Positions 55,980 through 62,734 of a stretch of DNA of 64,000 bases are shown here, piece by piece (the first letter of the stretch is position 1; the number at the start of each line of letters is the position of its first letter). The stretch comes from Acinetobacter portensis. Lineage in GTDB: Bacteria; Pseudomonadota; Gammaproteobacteria; Pseudomonadales; Moraxellaceae. The translations under genes and the position numbers were made by a program. The stretch spans positions 744,001 to 808,000 of the forward strand of contig NZ_CP096120.1 of assembly GCF_023158935.1 (NCBI RefSeq). The letters run 5' to 3'. The notes under the pieces were generated by a model that was not told the DNA's origin, did not search any database, and saw only the letters and a program-made list of their open reading frames with translations.

Positions 55980-56570
55980 ATGCTTGTGTTTGAAAAAGCT
56001 GCAGAACAAAGTTTACGAATGATGGGGTGGGAAATTGATAACCATTGGCCTTTAGATTTAGATCAATGTGTCATGATTGCAGCACCACATACCAGTAACT
56101 GGGATGCGCTTTATGCACGACTTGCATTAAAAGCATTAGGTGTGAACGTTCGCTTAACAATTAAAGACAGTTATATGAAATTTCCATTTGGTCCATTTGT
56201 ACGAGCAATGGGTGGAATTGGAATCGATCGTCGTCCGAAAGAAGCTGGGCAAGAACGCTTAAGTATGGTTCAGGTCATGACTGATTTATTTAAAACGCAT
56301 CCTAAACTTGTGATGTTGGTTACGCCCGAAGCAACGAGAGCAAAACAAGAAAAGTGGAAAACAGGTTTTTATCATGTTGCGCTCAATGCCAATGTTCCTA
56401 TTGCTTTGGCATATATGGACTATAAAAATAAGAAAACTGGCGTGGGTAAAATTGTGTATCCTACGGGAGATATGGAAAAAGACATGAAAGAAATTATGGA
56501 TTTTTATGCAAATATTCACGCTAAATTTCCTGAAAATTTCAGTGTGGATCAGCGTTTTATTTCAAATTAA
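55980..56570 (+). CDS. Acyltransferase of the PlsC/LPLAT superfamily
   Basis: A 197-aa acyltransferase. The catalytic HX4D motif is in APHTSNWDALYAR (about 36-48), acceptor/substrate motifs are GGIGIDRR (about 80-87) and LVTPEATRAK (about 113-122). The short soluble form (no clear membrane helix) resembles glycerol-acyltransferase-like proteins next to housekeeping genes rather than canonical PlsC. ATG 55980 is used; TTG 55974 and GTG 55986 are possible starts around the same GGAA. Confidence 0.82.
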   Translation: MLVFEKAAEQSLRMMGWEIDNHWPLDLDQCVMIAAPHTSNWDALYARLALKALGVNVRLTIKDSYMKFPFGPFVRAMGGIGIDRRPKEAGQERLSMVQVMTDLFKTHPKLVMLVTPEATRAKQEKWKTGFYHVALNANVPIALAYMDYKNKKTGVGKIVYPTGDMEKDMKEIMDFYANIHAKFPENFSVDQRFISN

Positions 56571-56594
56571 TCATTTGCAATAAAACACTCTTGA

Positions 56595-56631
56595 AAGCAA
56601 GTTAAATCAAATGGTCTAACTTGCTTTTTAG
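56595..56631. terminator. Bidirectional terminator
   Basis: AAGCAAGTTA / TAACTTGCTT stem with a 12-base loop and TTTT, between convergent genes. Confidence 0.75.
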
Positions 56632-56632
56632 T

Positions 56633-56953
56633 TTATTCACTTTTAGAAATACCACCTAAGCTTTGGCATGCTTCTTTATAAATAACATATTGTTGTTCTA
56701 CAACTTCATGTAAAGAGATATCAAATAATTTATCTCCTTGTTTGTAGCTTTCTATATATGAACCTGCTTTTTTCTTAGAAGAATAAAGTGATTGTTCATA
56801 ATAAGAATTAAGAGAACTATGTGGAATTTGAGTGCTTTCAATGTTTGTACATTTAAATTGAATAAATAATGATTCTGCTTTTTTAATATCTTTAGATGTA
56901 CCCATACAACCTGTAAGAATAAATGTTACAACGACCAAGCTTAGAATTTTCAT
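56633..56953 (-). CDS. Small hypothetical lipoprotein
   Basis: A 106-aa product from ATG 56953. The signal MKILSLVVVTFILTGC ends in a clear lipobox (L-T-G-C), so Cys16 is probably lipidated. The mature part is Lys/Ser/Tyr-rich with two further cysteines (CTN and ACQS). An upstream in-frame ATG at 56983 would add ten residues; neither start has a strong ribosome site. Not recognised further. Confidence 0.6.
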   Translation of the reverse strand: MKILSLVVVTFILTGCMGTSKDIKKAESLFIQFKCTNIESTQIPHSSLNSYYEQSLYSSKKKAGSYIESYKQGDKLFDISLHEVVEQQYVIYKEACQSLGGISKSE

Positions 56954-57851
56954 GTAGCGAATAATAAAGAATAGGGTGCGCATTATTGTATTGGTTTTTT
57001 ACACCCTAATTCATTTGAAATATACTATTTGGTTAAAAAATGAATATTTGTGACAAAAGACACACAAATCACAATTATCCTTTGACTAAACCACCATCTA
57101 CAATTAAGTTTTGCCCTGTTACAGCACGTGAATATGGTGATAAAAACATCATAATTGCAGAAGCAAATTCTGCAGGCGTAATGACGCGTTGCAGAGGTGT
57201 GGAAGATGCGATTAAATCGAAAACAAAACTTGGTGTAGATTGGCTTGCATCTGTAGTTTGAAGTAAACCACCAGAAAGCATATTAACGTTAATTCCGTAT
57301 TGCCCTAAATCTTGAGCCGACGTTCTTGTAAATGCGAGTAAGGCAGATTTAGCAACAGTATAATCGTGATAAGGAACAACAGGATTTTGAACAAGGTTAG
57401 TACCTATATTCACAATACGACCAAAATTGGCTTGTTTCATATCATTTAGCGCAGCTTGAGTTGTATTTAAAGCAGCAAGTACAGCGCCATCAAATTGTTG
57501 AGTCATTATCTCTGCGCTTAGATCTTCAATTTTAGGTCTTAAGTCGCCATTAAATTTAAAATTAACTAATGCATTATTTACAATAGATGTAATTGCACTG
57601 CCGAAATGTTCTTTCACTGCCAGAAAAAGTGCTTGAACTTGTTCTTTGTTGGTAACATCTGCTTGATATGCAAAAACTTGTTTTGGATATTTGTTGGCAA
57701 GCACATCGGCTTGTTGCTTACTGGTGTGATAATTTACAACAACACGAGCACCTTCAGATATTAAAGATTCTGTAATTGCTAAACCAAGTCAGAGGTGGTC
57801 CCACTTGTTTGAACAACTAAAAGCGTATTTATAAGTGATATTCCGCTCTAG

Positions 57852-58592
57852 TTAAGCCACCTTGTTTTGTTGGGGTAGCTGATCATAGTAAAACTCATTT
57901 GGTGTCATTTTGTCTAGACTCGAATGAGGTCGTTTCAAATTATAAAACTCAAAATATGCACTTAATTGCTTTTTCGCATCTGTGACACTGCTATAAGCTT
58001 TGAGATACACCTCTTCATATTTAACGCTCCGCCATAATCGTTCAACCATCACATTATCTACCCATCGACCTTTACCATCCATACTGATTTGAATGCCATT
58101 TGATTTCAATACATCAATAAATGCATCACTGGTAAACTGGCTGCCTTGGTCTGTATTAAATATTTCAGGTCGACCATATTTTTCAATCGCTTCATTTAAA
58201 GCCGAAATACAAAAATCCACCTCCATACTAATCGATACCCTATGCGCAAGTACCTTGCGGCTATGCCAATCAATCACAGCACATAAATAAACAAAGCCTT
58301 TTGCCATAGGGATATACGTTATATCCGTAGACCACACTTGATTACTGCGCTGAATAGCCAACCCTTTGAGCAGATATGGATATTTACGGTGAGCTTGATT
58401 AGCCTGGCTTAAATTTGGTTTGCAATATAACGCCTGAATACCCATTTTCTTCATTAAAGTACGTGTATGACGTCGTCCTATATGATGTCCTTGACGATTC
58501 AACAAATCACGCATCATACGACTGCCTGCAAAAGGATATTGCATATGTAATTCATCAATACATCGCATCAGCTTCAGATCTGATGCACTCAC
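57852..58592 (-). CDS. IS3-family transposase OrfB (DDE integrase domain)
   Basis: The catalytic half of the transposase, with the DDE triad in VWSTDITYI, FNTDQGSQF and MVERLWRSVKYEEVY, and the C-terminal LKRPHSSLDKMTPNEFY. The GTG at 58592 is only a nominal start: the frame continues upstream, with LQISVSKQAKLLKVSRGCYYYRPKP, to about 58690 under the orfA end. As in other IS3 elements, a -1 frameshift near the AAGAAAC stretch at the orfA end should yield the functional OrfAB fusion. Confidence 0.92.
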   Translation of the reverse strand: MSASDLKLMRCIDELHMQYPFAGSRMMRDLLNRQGHHIGRRHTRTLMKKMGIQALYCKPNLSQANQAHRKYPYLLKGLAIQRSNQVWSTDITYIPMAKGFVYLCAVIDWHSRKVLAHRVSISMEVDFCISALNEAIEKYGRPEIFNTDQGSQFTSDAFIDVLKSNGIQISMDGKGRWVDNVMVERLWRSVKYEEVYLKAYSSVTDAKKQLSAYFEFYNLKRPHSSLDKMTPNEFYYDQLPQQNKVA

Positions 58593-58678
58593 AGGTTTTG
58601 GGCGATAGTAATAACAACCACGGGAGACTTTCAGCAGCTTAGCTTGCTTAGATACTGAAATCTGAAGTGAGTCGTCGA

Positions 58679-58984
58679 TTAACTTTTGTGGTTGAAGCGG
58701 CCCAGTTTCTTCAACACACCTTCTAAAAAATCAATTTCTAATGCCTGCTCACCGATTTTTGCATGTAGTTTTTTTAGATCGATGGGTGGTTCTGTTGGAG
58801 CTTTTGATTGATCGAAAGCTTGCGAGGAAGCTGAGATCAATTGATTTTTCCAGTCAATAATTTGGTTTTGATGAACATCAAACTCAGCACTCAATTCAGC
58901 AAGTGTTTTTTCTGCTTTAATCGCAGCAAGTGCTACCTTAGCTTTAAAATCATTTGAATGATTTCTTCTTGGTCTACGTGCCAT
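58679..58984 (-). CDS. IS3-family transposase OrfA (helix-turn-helix)
   Basis: A 101-aa DNA-binding half: MARRPRRNHSNDFKAKVALAA, then the helix-turn-helix LAELSAEFDVHQNQIIDWKNQL and a C-terminal leucine-zipper-like helix LHAKIGEQALEIDFLEGVLKK. ATG 58984 follows GGAG, preferred over ATG 58996. It overlaps the upstream extension of the orfB frame. Confidence 0.9.
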   Translation of the reverse strand: MARRPRRNHSNDFKAKVALAAIKAEKTLAELSAEFDVHQNQIIDWKNQLISASSQAFDQSKAPTEPPIDLKKLHAKIGEQALEIDFLEGVLKKLGRFNHKS

Positions 58985-59121
58985 AAAATACTCCATATAT
59001 TGATGTTTATAACATCATTTGAGGAGCAGAATATCACTTATAGGAGTTGTTCAAATTTACGGATCCATCTCTGTCCGCGAGCACCACCTGTTACAAGTAC
59101 AATTTGATCGCAAATATGCAT

Positions 59122-59587
59122 AATAAATCTCAATAATTTTACTTGTGACGAAAGATAGCAATCTTTCAAATAAAGCCAAAGTAAAATTAACTATATGAAG
59201 ATTATTGTATTTAGTTAAATAAATTATAAATAGATAAAAGTGAAGAACAGCTAATAAAAATAACAAAAGTAACAAATTGTTAAGATAATTGTTGAATTGT
59301 ACTCAATTGCAGAATATTTATATGCTTTTGCTATACTTCGCGCAACTCGAGGTGCACTAGTTTTGGTTTAAATTATTAAGTATTTTTAAATAGTTGAAGC
59401 ATTCAAACTTTGATTTGAAAAATCAATTATCAAATTTTGTACAGTGCATGACTGAGATTTGTTACAATCAGTAAATTGCATACTTCGTTGCATATTTAAA
59501 TACAAAAATAAGTTTAATTAAAACTAATGTTAAGAAATTTAAAGAGTATCTATTAAGGAACTCAATAAATTCATAAAAGGAATATAA
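59122..59587. other. Divergent region between the split dehydrogenase and glutamate dehydrogenase
   Basis: About 465 bp of AT-rich DNA with the promoters of both genes. A TGCATA-N6-TGCATA-like direct repeat (about 59476-59495) is the only pattern noticed. AAAGGAA precedes ATG 59588. Confidence 0.45.
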
Positions 59588-60863
59588 ATGTCTAATCTCT
59601 CATACGCAAATGCAGAATACGGTCCTTGGAAAACATTTTTAGAACAAGTAGATCGTGTTGCGCCATATTTAAGCGAAGACCTTTCAAAATATGTTGATAC
59701 TTTAAAGCGTCCAAAGCGTGCGTTAATTGTTGATGTGCCAATTATTATGGATGATGGGACGGATCCGTCACTTTGAAGGTTACCGTGTACAACACAACCT
59801 TTCACGTGGTCCGGGTAAAGGTGGCATTCGCTATCACCCAGATGTTGAAATTAATGAAGTAATGGCGCTTTCTGCCTGGATGACGATTAAAACTGCTGTT
59901 GTTAATTTGCCATTTGGTGGTGCTAAAGGTGGTATCCGCGTTGATCCACGTACATTATCACCACGTGAATTAGAGCGTTTAACACGTCGTTATACAAGTG
60001 AAATTAGCCATATTATTGGACCTCAAAAAGATATTCCTGCACCAGATGTTGGTACAAATGCCAATGTAATGGGCTGGATCATGGATACTTATTCATCTGG
60101 TCAAGGTCATACAGTAACAGGTGTTGTAACAGGTAAACCTGTTCACCTTGGTGGTTCATTAGGTCGTGTAAAAGCAACAGGTCGTGGCGTGTTTATTACA
60201 GGCTACGAAATTGCAAAAAAAATTGGCTTAAGCCTAGATGGTGCGAAAGTATCTGTTCAAGGTTTTGGTAACGTAGGTAGTGAAGCTGCTAACTTATTCA
60301 GCGAATACAAATCTAAAATTGTATGTATTCAAGATCATACAGGCACTATTTTTAATGCTGATGGTATCGATTTAGAAGGCTTACATGCGCACGTTGCAGC
60401 AACTCAAGGCGTATTAGGCTTTGCAGGTGCAAAACAAATTGATAATGAAGATTTCTGGGATGTTGAAACAGATATTATTATTCCTGCTGCGCTAGAAGGT
60501 CAAATTACAATTGAGCGTGCTAAACGTTTAAAAGCTAAAATGATTTTAGAAGGTGCAAACGGTCCAACTTACCCAGAAGCAGATGACATTTTAGTAGGTC
60601 GTGACATTGTTGTTGTGCCTGACGTAATTTGTAATGCTGGTGGTGTAACTGTTAGTTACTTTGAATGGGTTCAGGATATGTCTAGCTTCTTCTGGACGGA
60701 AGATGAAATTAATGAACGCTTAGATAAGTTAATGATTCAAGCTGTTGCAGATGTATGGAATTGTGCTGCGGATAACAAATGCACAATGCGTACAGCGGCG
60801 TACATTTTAGCGTGTGAACGTATTTTACGTGCTCGTAAAGAACGTGGTATTTACCCAGGTTAA
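59588..60863 (+). pseudogene. gdhA: Glutamate dehydrogenase with a +1 frameshift
   Basis: Glu/Leu/Phe/Val-dehydrogenase family, about 424 codons when joined. The first frame (59588 on) reads to VPIIMDDGT, then runs into a TGA at 59774. Deleting one G of the GG at 59761-59762 gives [31 protein letters not shown] and an open frame to 60863. That frame holds the catalytic Lys in [11 protein letters not shown], the NAD(P) motif [12 protein letters not shown], and [11 protein letters not shown]. So the gene is either a recent pseudogene or carries a sequencing error; the rest is undecayed. No independent start for the second part is convincing. Confidence 0.9.
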
Positions 60864-60876
60864 TTCTGAGTAGTTT

Positions 60877-60905
60877 AAAAGCCTCCGTATTCGGGGGCTT
60901 TTTTA
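60877..60905 (+). terminator. Terminator after glutamate dehydrogenase
   Basis: AAAAGCCTCCG-TATT-CGGGGGCTTTT (one G-U pair) followed by TT. Confidence 0.85.
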
Positions 60906-61011
60906 TAACTATTGAAAAGTAAATACTAATTAAAATTGTCTTATATTTAATAATATGAAAAATCAGGCAAATAAAGAATAAATTGACAAAGCATCGGCAT
61001 ATATTTAGTCT

Positions 61012-61172
61012 TTGTCACACTTGAGGTGCTTCTAATTTAGAAGTGAAACTGGGAAGTTAGTACAGAAATGTGAGCTAACGCTGCCCCCGCAACGGTGAAT
61101 AGAATATTTAAAATATTCTTAAGTCCGGAGACCGGCCTGAAGTAGACCAAAATAATGCGGTGGGCGTTTATA
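61012..61172 (+). ncRNA. Cobalamin (B12) riboswitch
   Basis: All core blocks of the adenosyl/methyl-cobalamin aptamer are present in order: GAGGTGC (61023-61029), the GGGAAGTTAG segment (61051-61060), GCTAACGCTGCCCCCGCAACGG (B12 box, 61074-61095, key residues GCTGCCCCCGCAACGG), AAGTCCGGAGACCGGCCTG (61121-61139). It should switch off downstream expression when B12 is bound. The downstream genes are a MetE-like protein and an MTHFR-like fusion, fitting B12-repressed methionine or one-carbon metabolism. Confidence 0.95.
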
Positions 61173-61479
61173 GGGGTTGTCTTAATTTTATTTGAACTTA
61201 TTCAATTTACTTTTGCGCGCCTATTGCATCTTCTGCATAATCCATTTCAATATCACACGGGGCGTGTGTTTAGGTAAATTATGCTGACATTCCAAAAAAT
61301 TAATATATTTCCTCCCATAAATTATTTTCCTTATCCGTTCCATAGTTGCAAATAGAATCGCGACCAATTTATCCGTATAAATTTAAGTATCTTTAATTTA
61401 TATAAAACAGTTTTTCTCTCCCTATATATTTAAATAAATACATTTTTTTGTATTTATTTTAAAATGATGAATTAAAAAA
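61173..61479 (+). promoter_or_regulatory. Leader and putative expression platform of the riboswitch
   Basis: A ~300-nt untranslated stretch from the aptamer to the MetE-like start. It holds CACAC-GGGGC-GTGTG (61254-61268), whose G-rich loop could pair with C-rich aptamer segments, and a T-rich area near the start codon. No clear intrinsic terminator was seen, so the switch mode is undecided. Confidence 0.5.
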
Positions 61480-62616
61480 ATGATGACAAGTAATACCACT
61501 CAAGCGACAAAAAAACAGTATGCAAACAATAAAGCAGAGCATATTGGTAGTTTTTTAAGAGCGCTTAAATTAAAAAAAGCACGTTATGATTTTGCAGATC
61601 GTGTGATTTATGAAGAAACTTTACGTCAAGTTGAAAATGCAGAAATTGATAACTTAATTGATATTCAATTGGATTTAGACTGCACCGTAATGACAGATGG
61701 TGATTTTCGTCGTGCTTGGTGGCATTTAGATTTTTTAGAGCAGTTTAATGGTATTGAAGGTCATAAAATACGTGACGGTTTAAAGTATAAAGATGCAATT
61801 AGTAAGCCTTATGATGTTCGAGTAACTGGCAAAATTTCGTTTAATGAAGATCATACTTGCCTAGCGCATTATCGATATTTGCATGAAGCAATAGATGGCT
61901 TTGCAACCGCAAAATTTTGTTTGCCAAGTCCAAATATGATGCTGTACCCATATTTAAGAAATAATCGCACCTATACAGAAAAATTAGATGAATATGCACA
62001 AGATTTAGCTTTAAGTTTTAATCAAGCAATCATGGCTTTGTATGCAGAAGGTTGCCGTTATATTCAAATTAATGATCAGTTTTTGGCATATTTATGCGAT
62101 GAAAATTATCGTGCCAAAGAAATTGAGCAGGGATTGAATCCTGAAGATTTAGCAAAGTTGTGCGTAGAGGTTTTGAATAAAACTTTGCAAGATAAACCTG
62201 AAGATTTATTTATTGCGTTGCATATTGACCGTGGGAATTTCAGTTCAAGCTGGCTTTATAGTGGTGGTTATGAATTTTTGGCAGATCATGTTTTTGAAAA
62301 ACTAACGAATATTGATCGTTACTTATTAGAATTTGATACAGAACGATCAGGTAATTTTGAGCCTTTAGAAAAATTAAAAAACTCACAAGCAGATGTCTTT
62401 TTAGGCTTAATTTCAAGTAAAAAAGAAATGCTTGAGACGAGTGATGAAATTATTGAACGTATTAACACTGCGACAAACTTTTTACCTTTAGAGCGCCTAG
62501 GATTGTGTTTGCAAAGTGGCTTCGCTTCAATGGAAGAGGGCAATAAAATTTCCTACGATACGCAGTGGAAAAAAATTAAATTAATGAACCGTGTCGCGCA
62601 AGAAATATGGGGCTAA
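61480..62616 (+). CDS. Short MetE-like (methionine synthase II family) protein with altered zinc site
   Basis: A 378-aa protein related to the catalytic C-terminal barrel of cobalamin-independent methionine synthase and to the YxjG/YxjH group: AEHIGSFLRALKLKKAR at the start, VMTDGDFRRAWW (70-81), LLEFDTERSGNFEPL (282-296), LGLISSKKEMLET, and the end GLCLQSGFASMEEGN. The zinc ligands of MetE are His, Cys, Glu, Cys. Here His248 and Glu284 remain, but the HxC cysteine is Asp250 (HIDRGN) and the QCGF cysteine is Ser346 (QSGF). Whether it binds zinc or makes methionine is therefore open. It is preceded by a B12 riboswitch and followed by an MTHFR-like gene. The N-terminal folate-binding barrel of MetE is absent. 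Confidence 0.85.
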   Translation: MMTSNTTQATKKQYANNKAEHIGSFLRALKLKKARYDFADRVIYEETLRQVENAEIDNLIDIQLDLDCTVMTDGDFRRAWWHLDFLEQFNGIEGHKIRDGLKYKDAISKPYDVRVTGKISFNEDHTCLAHYRYLHEAIDGFATAKFCLPSPNMMLYPYLRNNRTYTEKLDEYAQDLALSFNQAIMALYAEGCRYIQINDQFLAYLCDENYRAKEIEQGLNPEDLAKLCVEVLNKTLQDKPEDLFIALHIDRGNFSSSWLYSGGYEFLADHVFEKLTNIDRYLLEFDTERSGNFEPLEKLKNSQADVFLGLISSKKEMLETSDEIIERINTATNFLPLERLGLCLQSGFASMEEGNKISYDTQWKKIKLMNRVAQEIWG

Positions 62617-62635
62617 TTTTGTTATGAGTTTTGTT

Positions 62636-62665
62636 TCTGATGCTGTCTATTCGGGCAGTGTCAGA
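62636..62665 (+). other. Intercistronic hairpin
   Basis: TCTGA-tg-CTGTC with GGCAG-tg-TCAGA, loop TATTCG, in the 118-bp gap between the MetE-like and MTHFR-like genes. The symmetric TG/TG internal loop is unusual. GGCGTTTTAAC follows, so it may act as a weak terminator or RNA-stability element. Confidence 0.45.
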
Positions 62666-62734
62666 TGGCGTTTTAACAGAATTAATTTATAATTTGGAAC
62701 TTTCATCTATTGATGATTGTAAAACTGCCTATTT

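Larger units (their letters stand above)
57791..59072 (-). mobile_element. IS3-family insertion sequence (1282 bp)
   Basis: Ends are imperfect inverted repeats beginning AGAGGTGGTCCC (left) and AGAGATGGATCC (right, minus strand), sharing TTTGAACAACT further in. It is flanked by the 3-bp direct repeat GTC at 57788-57790 and 59073-59075. It holds orfA and orfB of an IS3-type transposase in overlapping frames. Size, duplication length and DDE transposase all fit IS3. I cannot name the element. Confidence 0.92.
57075..59121 (-). pseudogene. Short-chain dehydrogenase (FabG-like) split by an insertion sequence
   Basis: The N-terminal piece (59076-59121) starts at ATG 59121 and reads MHICDQIVLVTGGARG; the rest (57075-57790) reads LGLAITESLISEGARVVVNYH and continues through VNNALVNF, GTNLVQNPVVPYHDYTVAKSALLAFTRT (active-site Tyr-x3-Lys) to the terminal GQNLIVDGGLVKG. 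Removing the IS and one 3-bp duplicate restores the TGxxxGxG NAD(P) motif exactly. The enzyme is therefore inactivated unless the IS is precisely lost. Substrate unknown; the open fragment starting at 57704 lacks the cofactor site. Confidence 0.9.

Noticed and set aside
57075..57704. 209-aa short-chain dehydrogenase as an intact gene
   Set aside because: It lacks the NAD(P)-binding Gly motif, which is found beyond the insertion sequence in the same frame order.
59057..59275. 72-aa leftward membrane-like ORF
   Set aside because: It overlaps the dehydrogenase N-terminus in another frame and runs through non-coding AT-rich DNA; hydrophobicity comes from T-rich codons.
59727..60863. Second part of glutamate dehydrogenase as an independent gene from ATG 59727
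   Set aside because: Its first ~11 codons are an out-of-frame reading of the real N-terminal coding sequence; removing one G joins both parts into a normal protein.
59588..60863. Programmed frameshift in glutamate dehydrogenase
   Set aside because: No slippery heptamer or stimulatory structure is evident at 59755-59765, and the family is not known for recoding.
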